Positions 25,978-34,448 of a stretch of DNA of 64,000 nt are shown piece after piece. How positions within the stretch are numbered: the stretch's first letter is position 1; every line of letters begins with the position of its first letter. The notes below the pieces were generated by a model, which saw only the letters and a program-made list of their open reading frames with translations, was not told where the DNA came from and made no database searches. Source of the DNA: BP-464 sp045805505 (GTDB lineage: Bacteria > Actinomycetota > Thermoleophilia > Solirubrobacterales > Solirubrobacteraceae); contig JBJMLA010000164.1 in assembly GCA_045805505.1 (NCBI GenBank), positions 1 to 64,000 of the forward strand. The letters are read 5' to 3'. The translations under genes and the position numbers were made by a program.

Positions 25978-26928
25978 TCACATGCCGAAGTCGAGATCGG
26001 GGCCGAGGTCGAGGTCGAGATCTGGGTCCGGTACATGGTTGACGTGGAAGTCGGGCAGCCGCTGCTGATCGAGGCGCAGGCTGGCCTGGATGGCCTCCTC
26101 GACGGTTGGAGGCTGCAGGCGCAGGCCGCTGTCGTTGGGAGTGTCGAGCGCGAGGCGCTTGCCGCGCTCTCGGCTGAGCGGGCCAGTGACGGGACCGTCG
26201 GGGCGGTCGAAGGACATCTCGAGGCCGGGCAGCGTCAGTTGGGCGGCGGAGCCGAGGTTGACGTAGAAGCGCGCCTCGTCGCGGTGACGGGAGAGCGCGG
26301 TGAAGCCCCATTCGCGGTAGAGGTCGTCGGAGCCGAGGACAAAGGCGCGGTCGACGGTCGCGCCCTGGGCGCGGTGAGCGGTCATGGCGTAGGCGTGATC
26401 GAGGTGCCCGTCGTCGATGTAGCCAGCTGGCAGCTCGGCCTGGCGGCCGTCGTCGAAGGTCAGCGTGAGGCTGCGGCGCTCGATGTCGATTGCTTCGACG
26501 GTGGCGCGTTGGCCGTTGGTGATGCCGTTAGCTCGGTCGTTGCGGCCGGTCACCACCCGGTCCCCGGTCGAGAACGCTCGACCGTTGGCCTCGAGTTCCA
26601 GCTCGCCGAGCTTGCCGCCGGCGCGCAGCGTCGCGCGGGCACGCTGGTTGAGCTCGGCGACGTCGGCGCGGCGATGGGCGAGCATCACGTTGTCTTGCTC
26701 GGGGTGCTTGGTCGTCGCCGCGAACCAGTCGCTGACGAGCCGGGATCGGGTCTGGGCGGCGTCGGTGCCGGTGACGATGCGGTCGTGTTCGCGGTAGGCG
26801 TCGGCCCACTGGTGCACACGGCCCTGGCGGAGTGCTTCGAGCGCCTCGCGATCCCATGCGTGCTTCTGGCGCTGGACCTCTCGCATCTCAATCGCCCCGA
26901 GCCGGTCGGCTAGTCCGCGCAGCGCCAT
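25978..26928 (-). pseudogene. Truncated MobF relaxase/TraA-type helicase (C-terminal part)
   Basis: 316 residues that correspond only to the end of a conjugative relaxase-helicase. RecD-like motifs V and VI are visible (AYAMTAHRAQGATVDRAF and REWGFTALSRHRDEARFYV), and LVSDWFAATTKHPEQDNVMLAHRRADVAELN belongs to the motif III-IV region. The N-terminal relaxase tyrosines and the Walker A site are absent. The frame upstream is closed by 26940. So transfer by this gene is lost unless another copy exists. It shows that the region was once conjugative or mobilisable. Confidence 0.75.
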
Positions 26929-27019
26929 CAGCGGCTTAGCCGCGCCCGACTATCGAGCAGGGTCAGCCTGCGCGCTTCGCGGTGTCGACTAGAAGACAAT
27001 CAGTCAGTCAGATCTGTAC

Positions 27020-27037
27020 GATACGGTTCGTTTCGTA
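27020..27037 (+). promoter_or_regulatory. TetR-type operator before the GcvT-like gene
   Basis: GATACGGTTCGTTTCGTA, 16 of 18 positions as in the consensus site, 30 bases before the ATG at 27068. It is the leftmost member of the island-wide operator set. The stretch 26929-27067 holds nothing else. Confidence 0.65.
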
Positions 27038-27067
27038 GCTCGACGACCGCGGAGTTGACGCTAGCCA

Positions 27068-27739
27068 ATGACCGACCTGATGGCACTACCCGATCTGCTC
27101 CGCACGGCGGGAGCAAACATGACGCATCGGGGAGGCCGGGCGGTGCCTGCCGACTACGGCTCTGCCGCAGGAGAGCTCGCGGTCTGCATGCGGGGTGTCG
27201 GGCTGGCGACGCGTGCAGACCTGGCGACCCTGTCATTGCGCGGAAAAGCGCGCGGGCTGGATCAGCTGCTTCAGCGTTTCCTCGGGCACCCGGTTGCGAC
27301 GGGCGGCGCTGTGCTTGAAGCCGGTGCCTGGTGGAGCCGACCGTTCGACGAAGAGGTCCTCGTTGTCTGTCGCTATGACCGCGCAAAGCGCCTCCGGGTC
27401 GCCTTGGCCCAGGAGGTCAGCCGTTTCACAGCCGCGACCCTTATCGATCAGGGCGAGGACAGGGCGTTGCTCGAAATAGCCGGCCGACACACAGGGCGCG
27501 TTCTCGCGACGCTCGGCCTCGGCTCGGCGACGTCCCCGGTGATCGCGGCTCTGAACGCTGTGTGGATTCTCCAGAGCGACACGAGCGCCCTGGCCATCGT
27601 GCCCGCCGTTGAGGCGGCGGGACTGTGGAAGACCTTGGACGCGGCCGGACACCCTCACGGCATCAGCTGCGTGGGCATTGATGCGCTTGAGCGCTACACG
27701 CTGGTAGAGCGCGCTGCGGGGCACCGCACGCTGCTCTAG
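27068..27739 (+). CDS. GcvT-like (sarcosine oxidase gamma/folate-binding fold) protein
   Basis: 223 residues. The start resembles the N-terminal part of the aminomethyltransferase family: RGGRAVPADYGSAAGELAVCMRGVGLATRADLATLSLRGKARGLDQLLQRFLG. It is half the length of true GcvT proteins and lacks the C-terminal beta domain, closer to sarcosine oxidase gamma subunits. The operator in its leader links it to the aromatic regulon. It may help a THF-dependent methyl transfer, but no catalytic residue can be named. Confidence 0.5.
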   Translation: MTDLMALPDLLRTAGANMTHRGGRAVPADYGSAAGELAVCMRGVGLATRADLATLSLRGKARGLDQLLQRFLGHPVATGGAVLEAGAWWSRPFDEEVLVVCRYDRAKRLRVALAQEVSRFTAATLIDQGEDRALLEIAGRHTGRVLATLGLGSATSPVIAALNAVWILQSDTSALAIVPAVEAAGLWKTLDAAGHPHGISCVGIDALERYTLVERAAGHRTLL

Positions 27740-27753
27740 CGTCACACCGGGTA

Positions 27754-28278
27754 TTACCGGCGAACGCTGTCGACTACGACGGCGTCTGTACCGATCCTGT
27801 CGTCCGCTTCAAGCGCCTGAGCCCATGCCAGCGCCTGGCGGGCGAGACCAAAGAGGGCGAACCTGAGGTCCTCGCCCGAGCCCGAGGATTGAGCGGCCGC
27901 GACATCTCTGACCCGAGCGGTCAGATGGGAAGTGAAGCCGGCCGCGTCAGTCCGAACCGCGACGAGACCCGTCGGGGGGACGGCCGGCGCTGTGCGGCTC
28001 TGGCGCGCGCCCTGCCGTCTCGGCGTCAGCCCTGCGCGAGTGACGGCGTTCGTGAAGTTGCCGAACCGCGCGCAAACTGTGCGCGCGCTCGGCCAGTCCC
28101 CGCTGCGGTAGCGCGTGACGCGCCAGTCGTGCCCTTCCTTGCGGGCCCGGGTCGGATCCCAGTCCATCATGGCCGGGACCGAGCCGTACAACGCGTGCCA
28201 GGCCCTGATCGCGTCCAGGACATCCTCCTCAGACCACGGGCGACCGTTCCTCCCCCAGCCGCTTCGAGACTGATCCAC
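27754..28278 (-). CDS. Protein with homing-endonuclease-associated repeat
   Basis: 174 residues from a GTG at 28278. Residues 10-85 (PWSEEDVLDAIRAWHALYGSVPAMMDWDP ... TVCARFGNFTNAVTRAGL) match the HNH-associated helical repeat that binds DNA in homing endonucleases and related regulators. No HNH nuclease motif is present. The gene begins 8 bases after the MetE-like stop, so it is probably read in the same transcript. It may be a DNA-binding protein of the element rather than a catabolic enzyme. Confidence 0.6.
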   Translation of the reverse strand: MDQSRSGWGRNGRPWSEEDVLDAIRAWHALYGSVPAMMDWDPTRARKEGHDWRVTRYRSGDWPSARTVCARFGNFTNAVTRAGLTPRRQGARQSRTAPAVPPTGLVAVRTDAAGFTSHLTARVRDVAAAQSSGSGEDLRFALFGLARQALAWAQALEADDRIGTDAVVVDSVRR

Positions 28279-28286
28279 CCTCGCTG

Positions 28287-29375
28287 CTAGCCAACGCCCT
28301 GCAGCTCGTTGGCGCAGTCGCGGTGCAGGGTCAGAACGTCGGGCAGCTGATCGGCGGGGAGCCGGCCGTAGCCACAGACCGCGCCGATGCCGAACTCCGG
28401 CAGATAGCGCTTGGCCAGGGTGGCGCGGCGGCGGAATCCCTCGACCCCGTCGTCGTGATGAATCATCCCGAGGTAGACCTTGGTGCCATCGGCGTCGAGG
28501 TCGGCGAGCGGCGCGAAGAACGAATCGTCGGGGTCGGCCACGACGGGCATGTGCACGTAGTCCAGGCGGCGGCCGGTGCGCTTCTTCGCCTCGTTCGTCA
28601 TCCGAACGCAGAGGCTGAGGTCCGCCAGCTCGCTCATGGGCCAGCCGCCCCAGGTGCCGTAGCACCAGTGGTAGCCCAGGAGGGCTTCCTCAGGGATGCC
28701 TTGCCAGACCTCGTCGATGTAGGCGGAGTGGCGCTGGATCTTCTGCTCAAGCGGCTCGATGGGCCAGTGGGCAATGCCCTGGGCGTCGCCTCGAGCCATG
28801 TCGACGAACTCCATGGCGAAGTCGAACTGGAACTGCAGATCGTTGGGATCGGCAACCTCGAGGATCTTCTCGACCTCGCGGTGGATGGCCTCGTGGTAGG
28901 CCTTGTGAGCGATCGGCCACTGATCGGGCTCGCCGAAGAAGTAGGACACCGCGCTGCCGGTCCCGGGGATGCAGACCTGGAACCGCACGCCGTCGGCGAT
29001 CGAGCCGGCCTCACGCAGCTTGAGGTACTCGCGATAGCTGTCGATCGCGAACCGGCCGTAGCCGATGTCATCGAAGGTCAGGCTCTCGACGCCCTCCTTG
29101 AGGCCGAAGAGGAACGAGGCCTCCCAGATCTCAGGCTTCTCGTCGGGCTGTTGCTGGACCCCGCCCTTGGGCGCCTTGAGGACCTGCAGGTCAGGATGCT
29201 TGGAGTAGATGTTCCGCGGCAGGAAACCGATCCAGATCTTGCGATCGCCGACCTCGCCGTCGGGCAGGCCGGAGACGTGATGGCCGAGCAGCTCGCCGCT
29301 GGTCCGCAGCGCCTCGGAGGCCTCGTCGAAGGGCAGGCTCCCTACCAGGAGCACATCGTTGGTGGCCGAGCTCAT
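28287..29375 (-). CDS. MetE/UROD-superfamily protein
   Basis: 362 residues. Fold-type cues: VGSLPFDEASEALRTSGELLGHHVSGLPDGEVGDR at the start, FQFDFAMEFVDMARG in the centre, YHWCYGTWGGWPM and YVHMPV near the end. This is the (beta/alpha)8 family of cobalamin-independent methionine synthases and uroporphyrinogen decarboxylases. The H-x-C zinc motif of MetE is not clear here (YHWCYG may serve). The ATG overlaps the stop of a 31-residue leader reading frame as ATGA. A role in moving methyl groups released from aromatics is inferred from context. Confidence 0.6.
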   Translation of the reverse strand: MSSATNDVLLVGSLPFDEASEALRTSGELLGHHVSGLPDGEVGDRKIWIGFLPRNIYSKHPDLQVLKAPKGGVQQQPDEKPEIWEASFLFGLKEGVESLTFDDIGYGRFAIDSYREYLKLREAGSIADGVRFQVCIPGTGSAVSYFFGEPDQWPIAHKAYHEAIHREVEKILEVADPNDLQFQFDFAMEFVDMARGDAQGIAHWPIEPLEQKIQRHSAYIDEVWQGIPEEALLGYHWCYGTWGGWPMSELADLSLCVRMTNEAKKRTGRRLDYVHMPVVADPDDSFFAPLADLDADGTKVYLGMIHHDDGVEGFRRRATLAKRYLPEFGIGAVCGYGRLPADQLPDVLTLHRDCANELQGVG

Positions 29376-29467
29376 AGCGCGAGCCCTTCGCCACGGAGCC
29401 CTGACTCGTCGAGCTTGTGCGTCAGCAGCTCGGCGCGGGACAGCATGGACAGCGGACAATGCGGCAT
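29372..29467 (-). CDS. 31-residue leader peptide, relic of an extradiol dioxygenase start
   Basis: A strong ribosome site (GGAGAGG) and ATG at 29467 open a 31-codon frame that ends TGA inside the ATGA overlapping the MetE-like start. Its first 22 residues match the N-terminus of the dioxygenase encoded at 60860-61858 at 15 positions: MPHxPLSxLSxxEL and later KLxES. The spacing of operator, ribosome site and ATG is also like that of the dioxygenase. It is best read as the left-over start of a deleted copy, now acting as a translated leader that couples to the methyltransferase gene. Confidence 0.65.
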   Translation of the reverse strand: MPHCPLSMLSRAELLTHKLDESGLRGEGLAL

Positions 29468-29478
29468 GGCCTCTCCTT

Positions 29479-30882
29479 TTACGAAACGAGTCGTAGCGTA
29501 GCGTTTTGGTCGGGGCGAGTGCAAGCACCGACGACCACCGACTTGATGTTGGTGAACTCCCGAAGTCCCTGCGCCCCGAGCTCACGCCCCAGCCCGCTTT
29601 CTCTGACGCCGCCGAAGGGCAATCTCGGGTCGGACGTGACCACGGAGTTGACGAAGACCATTCCGGCATCGAAGTCGCCGGCAGACTCGAATGCGGCGTC
29701 TTCGTCGGCGGTCCACAGGCTCACCCCGAGACCAAAGCGCGGATGGTGCGCGGCCGCGATCGCCGCCGCGTCGTCGCCGGCGACGTGCACGGCGGCGAGC
29801 GGCCCGAACGTCTCCTCGTCCCACACGGGCATCCCTGGGACCGCGCCGGTCACGATCGTCGGCTCGAACCACCATCCCTCCCGGTCCAGAGAGCCAGCAC
29901 CGGTCACGAGCGTTGCCCCTTGGGTCACCGATGACTCGAGTTGCCGTTGCAGCTCGTCGCGGACATCGGCGCGCGCGACGGGGCCCACATCGGTGTGCTC
30001 GTCTTGGGGGTCGCCGAGGACCAGAGACCCGACCCGCTCGGCGAACGCGGCGAGGAAGTCGTCGGCGACCGGCTCGGCGACGATGAAGCGCTTTGCCGCG
30101 ATGCAGGCCTGTCCGTTGTTCTGCATCCGCGCCCAGCATGCGGCGTCGGCCGCCCTGTCGACGTCGGCGTCGGACAGCACGACGAACGGGTCGGACCCAC
30201 CGAGTTCGAGTACTGCCTTCTTGAGGTTCTCGCCGGCGAGCGCTCCGACCGCTCTGCCCGCGCGAACGCTTCCCGTGAGCGTCACGGCCGCGATGCGGTC
30301 GTCGGCGATCGCCGAGCTGGTGAGGTCGTTGTCCGTGAGGAGGATCTGGACCAGAGCATCGTCGAAGACCGCGACCGTCGCGAAGGCGCAGCCCACGGTG
30401 TTGGGTGCGGGCTTGAAAACCACGGGGTTTCCGGACAGCAGCGCTGGGATGGCAGCCCGGATCAGCTGCCAGACCGGGTAGTTCCAAGGCATGATGGCCA
30501 GCACGGGGCCTAAAGGCTCGTACCGCACCTCGCTGACGGTGGCCCCGGTGTCGATGGGCTGGGCGTCCAGCAGGTCCGGCCCGTTAGCGACGAACCAATC
30601 GACGGTTGCCGCGCTCTTGTCGATCTCGGCCCGGGCCTGCCGGACAGGCTTGCCGGTCTCCCTGACGATGAGGTCGGCCAGCCGGGACGAGGATGCACGA
30701 AGGCGGTAGGCCAGCGGGCGCAGCCGATCCGCTCGATCCCGCGGTGAGAGGGCGCCCCAATCACCGAAGCGCGTCGTGGCTCGATCGAGCACGCGATCGA
30801 CTCCGTCGGCGTCGGTCTGCTGATAGTGCGCAATCTCCTCGCCGCTGGCGGGATCGACGGAGCGGAACACCGGGAGCGTCAC
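29479..30882 (-). CDS. Aldehyde dehydrogenase, succinate-semialdehyde type
   Basis: 467 residues from a GTG at 30882 (VTLPVFRSVDPASGE). Catalytic C260 lies in NNGQACIAAKRF, the wording of NADP-dependent succinate-semialdehyde dehydrogenases (GabD1-like), with E226 in ELGGSDP. In the homoprotocatechuate pathway the aldolase releases pyruvate and succinate semialdehyde, so this enzyme would send the second product to succinate. The last seven codons run through a regulatory palindrome. The gap 30883-31036 shows no gene; an earlier start is possible. Confidence 0.82.
   Translation of the reverse strand: MTLPVFRSVDPASGEEIAHYQQTDADGVDRVLDRATTRFGDWGALSPRDRADRLRPLAYRLRASSSRLADLIVRETGKPVRQARAEIDKSAATVDWFVANGPDLLDAQPIDTGATVSEVRYEPLGPVLAIMPWNYPVWQLIRAAIPALLSGNPVVFKPAPNTVGCAFATVAVFDDALVQILLTDNDLTSSAIADDRIAAVTLTGSVRAGRAVGALAGENLKKAVLELGGSDPFVVLSDADVDRAADAACWARMQNNGQACIAAKRFIVAEPVADDFLAAFAERVGSLVLGDPQDEHTDVGPVARADVRDELQRQLESSVTQGATLVTGAGSLDREGWWFEPTIVTGAVPGMPVWDEETFGPLAAVHVAGDDAAAIAAAHHPRFGLGVSLWTADEDAAFESAGDFDAGMVFVNSVVTSDPRLPFGGVRESGLGRELGAQGLREFTNIKSVVVGACTRPDQNATLRLVS
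29480..29497 (-). promoter_or_regulatory. TetR-type operator before the leader/MetE-like genes
   Basis: Minus strand GCTACGACTCGTTTCGTA, 15 of 18 consensus positions. It ends 12 bases before the leader ATG. The last bases encode the end of the dehydrogenase gene (its GTT TCG TAA stop), so the site lies inside coding sequence. Confidence 0.65.
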
Positions 30883-31036
30883 ACCCGGCGCAGGGATTGG
30901 ATGACCAGCTGGCGCTGACTCTGGGCGGATGGCGCCGGCACGGCGCTGCCCTGCTCCTGGGCGACGGACTTCGCGGCTGTCTCTTCTCTGTGTGCGCTGG
31001 CCTGTGAGAGGCACTGCACCTTGGGCGTCAGCACCG

Positions 31037-32230
31037 TCAGACCTTCCTCTGACAAGTCACGGGCAGTGAGTCGAATCCGTGGACGAGGTTGTTGAGGAAC
31101 GGCACGCCCTCCCCCACCTCGAAGCGTTCCACCCTGCTCGCCAGCGCCGTGAGGATGCTGTGTCCCTCGATGCGGGCCAGACCCTGGCCGACGCACGAGT
31201 GCACGCCGTAGCCGAACGCCGCCTGGCGGCGGTTGTCGCGATGGATGTCGAAGCGCTCCGGCTCGTCCCACTGCCGTTCGTCGCGGTTGGCCGACGCGAA
31301 CGACACCAGCAGTCGCGATCCCTCGGGGACCGGCACGCCGTCGATCTCGGTGTCTTGCTCGGCGAGCCGACCCATGTGGTGCACCGGAGACTGGATCCGG
31401 AGGATCTCCGCATAGGCGCTGGGAATCAGCTCGGGATCGGCGCGCACCTCCTCCCACTGCTCGGGATGGTCGGCGAAGAGCTTGATCGCCCACGCCAGCG
31501 AGTGGATCGTCGTATCGAGCGCCGGTGCTACGTACGTGGTCAGCATCCGGAACGCCGTATCGGCCGGCACGTCACCGCGGTCCGCGGCCTCGTAGATCGT
31601 GGCCGACCAGCTGCCGGGGGTGACGGCGTCGGGGCCGGCCTCGTCGCGCAGCCATCCGAACATCTCGCCAATCGACGGAAAGGCTGCCTCCGAGCGGGCG
31701 TTCGCCGGGCCGAGCGCGTTGAACATCTCGGTGGCCCAGTCGAAGAACCGCTCGCGGCCGTGGGCCGGAAGCCCATTGAGCTCGTAGACGATGTCCATTA
31801 CGAAGGGCCGAGCCAGGTCGCGGGCGGCATCGAACTGCCCCTGAGCGACCAGCCGATCGACGAGCTTCTCCGCACGCTCGCCGACGAACTCCTCGAGCTT
31901 CTGCCGAAGCCCGCGCGGAGCCAGGTCCTCGCCCAGGATCGAGCGCAGCTTGTGGTGCTGCGGCGGCGACGCCATCAGGATGTTCGTCGTGACGCCGCCG
32001 GCCATGGCGTTGAACGTCGGATTGAGCCCGACCGCGCGCGAGGAGAAGGTCTCCCAGTCTCCGAGCACCGCGCGAACATCTGCGTGGCGCATCACCGCGT
32101 GCAGGTCGTACTGCGGCAGGTGGACGACGGGTCCGACATCCCGGAGTTCGCGGTAGATCTCCCAGGGATCGACCAGAGCCGCATCGCTGAAGGGGTCAGC
32201 AGCGGAGGTCGCAAGCACTGTCGTGGTCAT
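31037..32230 (-). CDS. Cytochrome P450 (first of two)
   Basis: 397 residues from the ATG at 32230. Heme loop FGYGVHSCVGQGLAR with C346, ExxR in EILR (275-278), and an I-helix APALDTTIH with the acid-threonine pair (D239, T240) that handles O2 activation. It is a soluble bacterial class I P450. It sits under its own operator copy, between the second P450 and the dehydrogenase. No ferredoxin or reductase gene is nearby. Substrate is likely an aromatic or methoxy-aromatic acid of the pathway. Confidence 0.9.
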   Translation of the reverse strand: MTTTVLATSAADPFSDAALVDPWEIYRELRDVGPVVHLPQYDLHAVMRHADVRAVLGDWETFSSRAVGLNPTFNAMAGGVTTNILMASPPQHHKLRSILGEDLAPRGLRQKLEEFVGERAEKLVDRLVAQGQFDAARDLARPFVMDIVYELNGLPAHGRERFFDWATEMFNALGPANARSEAAFPSIGEMFGWLRDEAGPDAVTPGSWSATIYEAADRGDVPADTAFRMLTTYVAPALDTTIHSLAWAIKLFADHPEQWEEVRADPELIPSAYAEILRIQSPVHHMGRLAEQDTEIDGVPVPEGSRLLVSFASANRDERQWDEPERFDIHRDNRRQAAFGYGVHSCVGQGLARIEGHSILTALASRVERFEVGEGVPFLNNLVHGFDSLPVTCQRKV

Positions 32231-32259
32231 GGTGTCTCTCGAACTCGCCCAATACCTGT

Positions 32260-33513
32260 TTACGAAACGCTGCGTATCGTACCGTATTGAGGACGAATTG
32301 CGCAAGGGTCCCAACGGACATGGAGGCGTGTGTGGCCTCGGAACACCCACCCTCGAATCTCGGGGGGTTCATCGAGATCGAGACGCAGGCCGGGGAGGCG
32401 GTCGAACAGCGCGGGGAGGGCTGCGCCGCCGATCTCGTGACGGGACATCCAGACACCGAGGCAGAAGTGATGTCCAACACCGAAGGCGACGTTGCGGGTC
32501 TTGGGTCTGTCGAGGTCGAACTCGTCGGGCCGATCCCAGTGGCGCTCGTCGCGGTTGGCCGACGCAACCACCAGCCCCAGGCGGGCTCCGGGCTGGAGTT
32601 CGGTCTGTCCGATGCGCACGGGTTGGGCGACCTCGCGCGGAAACATCGCCAGCGGCGAGATCCAGCGCAGGGCCTCTTCGGTCGCCCGAGGCCACAGCGA
32701 GGGGTCGGCGGCGACCCTTCGGCGTTGGTCCTCATGGGTGAGCAGCGCCCACGCGCCGATGCCGATGCCGTCGCGCGGTTCGTTGAGGCCACCGCCGATG
32801 ATCAGCTTGACGTTGGAGCAGATCTCGTCGTCGGTCAACGCTTCGATCTCGCCGTCCGCGTAAGCGTGCGCCATGGCGCTGATGATCGACTCGTCGGCGC
32901 TGCTGCGCACCCGCCTCAGGGCGACGGCGGTCGCCGCGTCGACCTCTGCCACCGCGCGTTCGGTGCGCGCCCACACGTCCGGGTCGTCGCCGTAGTTGGC
33001 CGTGCCGTCCATCAGTGCCTGCGACCAGGTGAGCAGCTCGTCGTCGGTCGCTTCTGTCAGGCCCAGCACCAGGCCGAGACAGCGGGCGGCGAAGGGGTTG
33101 GCGAACTCGGTGATCAGGTCGGCTGCGTCACGATCGACGAATCCGTCGATCAGGTCATCGGCGATGCGCCGGAACGCCGGGAGCCAGTGCTGCTCGACGA
33201 CGCGTGGCGATAGAGGTTCTTGCGCAGCGAGTCGGAGGCGGCGGTGCTCAGCGCCGTCGGACCGCAACATCGTCCGGCCCATCACCCTCGTCTGCAGCGA
33301 ACCGTGCTCGCGAGCCGTGAAGCGCTCGGCGTCGCGTTCCACGGCGTCGAAGTCCTCCCAGCGGCTGACCAGCCAGCGATTGACCGCGTCCACCCAGACC
33401 ACGCCCTGGTCGCGCAGCGCGCGATACGTCGGGTACGGGTTGGCAGTCAGCGCCTCGAGTGTCACGCGACCGCCGTCGTCAGGCCCGCGCCCGCGGCGCG
33501 ACCCTTGGCTCAT
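32260..33513 (-). CDS. Cytochrome P450, GcoA-like I-helix (candidate aryl O-demethylase)
   Basis: 417 residues from the ATG at 33513. Heme loop FGVGHHFCLG with C351. The I-helix reads GGGLNEPRDGIG (240-251): the usual acid-threonine pair is replaced by E-P, as in the CYP255/GcoA group that O-demethylates guaiacol-type aromatics. The C-terminal GWVFRGHTRLHVRW also resembles that group as I remember it. O-demethylation would release formaldehyde and a catechol. It overlaps the aldolase gene by 4 bases and ends in an operator sequence. Confidence 0.8.
   Translation of the reverse strand: MSQGSRRGRGPDDGGRVTLEALTANPYPTYRALRDQGVVWVDAVNRWLVSRWEDFDAVERDAERFTAREHGSLQTRVMGRTMLRSDGAEHRRLRLAAQEPLSPRVVEQHWLPAFRRIADDLIDGFVDRDAADLITEFANPFAARCLGLVLGLTEATDDELLTWSQALMDGTANYGDDPDVWARTERAVAEVDAATAVALRRVRSSADESIISAMAHAYADGEIEALTDDEICSNVKLIIGGGLNEPRDGIGIGAWALLTHEDQRRRVAADPSLWPRATEEALRWISPLAMFPREVAQPVRIGQTELQPGARLGLVVASANRDERHWDRPDEFDLDRPKTRNVAFGVGHHFCLGVWMSRHEIGGAALPALFDRLPGLRLDLDEPPEIRGWVFRGHTRLHVRWDPCAIRPQYGTIRSVS
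32261..32278 (-). promoter_or_regulatory. TetR-type operator before the first P450
   Basis: Minus strand GATACGCAGCGTTTCGTA, 15 of 18 consensus positions, 31 bases before the ATG at 32230. It is embedded in the last codons of the upstream P450 gene, whose stop TAA (32260-32262) is part of the site. Confidence 0.65.
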
Positions 33514-34448
33514 TCCGGCGAAGAGCCGGGCAGATCGACGTGCGCGCTGGCCTGCAGGAGTGTCTGCACGCGGTCGCGGGCACCGGCGCTCAACGGCGCC
33601 AGCGGCTCGCGCGCGTGGTCCGAGGAGAGCAGGCCGATCTCCTTCATGATCCACTTGGCCGGCACCGGGTTGGTCTCGGCGAACGCCGCATCGACCAGGG
33701 GATGCAGGTCGTAGTGCAGCGACTGAGCGCGCTCCATGTCGCCGGCGACGAAGGCGTCGTAGAGCTGGGCGACCGGAGCGGGCGCGAAGTTGCCGACGCA
33801 GCTGAGATGCCCGACGCCTCCGAGCGTCAGCATCGGGTAGCAGAGCAGCTCGATCCCCGACAAGGCGATGAAGTCCGTACCGCATTCGTCGAGCACGTAG
33901 GAGACGTGCTCGAAGTCCTTGGTCGTCTCCTTGATCCCGACGATGTTCTCGTGGGCGCGGCGCAGGCGGCCGACCGTGGCCGGCGTGATGTCCACGGCGG
34001 CCCGGATGGGGACGTTGTAGACGATGATCGGCAGGTCGGGAAACTCCGACGCGACCCGCGAGTACCAGTTGAACAGTCCCTCTTGCTGGGCGCGGCCGTA
34101 ATAGGGCGTGACCACGAGCGCTGCGGCGGCTCCGAGCCGCTCGGCTTCGGCGGTGAGCTCGAGCGTCTCGCTCATCAGGGCGGTGCCCGTGCCCGGCAGC
34201 AACGGGACGCGGCCGTTGATGGCCTCTGCCGCCGCGCGCATGACGGCGATGCGCTCATCGATGGTCTGCGACGTCGGCTCCCCGGTGGACCCACCGACAG
34301 AGATGCCGTGGGTGCCGTGCGAGAGCTGCCAGTCGATCAGCGGAGCGATGGCACCCAGGTCGAGACCGCCGTCATCGTCGAACGGGGTGATCAGCGGGGT
34401 TATCGCCCCGCGGACTGCTGCCTGGTCGGCGGCGAAGGGACTGGTCAT
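33510..34448 (-). CDS. DapA-family aldolase, probable HpaI-function enzyme
   Basis: 312 residues from the ATG at 34448. Class I aldolase features: Schiff-base K173 in GIKETTKDF, Y144 in VYNVPIRA and the GGSTGEP motif at 52-58. Length and motifs fit the dihydrodipicolinate synthase superfamily. In the homoprotocatechuate operon the expected reaction is retro-aldol cleavage of 4-hydroxy-2-oxoheptanedioate to pyruvate and succinate semialdehyde, since no HpaI-type class II aldolase is present. Overlaps the genes on both sides by 4 bases. Confidence 0.82.
   Translation of the reverse strand: MTSPFAADQAAVRGAITPLITPFDDDGGLDLGAIAPLIDWQLSHGTHGISVGGSTGEPTSQTIDERIAVMRAAAEAINGRVPLLPGTGTALMSETLELTAEAERLGAAAALVVTPYYGRAQQEGLFNWYSRVASEFPDLPIIVYNVPIRAAVDITPATVGRLRRAHENIVGIKETTKDFEHVSYVLDECGTDFIALSGIELLCYPMLTLGGVGHLSCVGNFAPAPVAQLYDAFVAGDMERAQSLHYDLHPLVDAAFAETNPVPAKWIMKEIGLLSSDHAREPLAPLSAGARDRVQTLLQASAHVDLPGSSPE

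Noticed and set aside
28950..29500. A B12 or SAM riboswitch ahead of the MetE-like gene
   Set aside because: No B12 box or SAM-aptamer core is visible; the leader is explained by the operator and the 31-codon frame.
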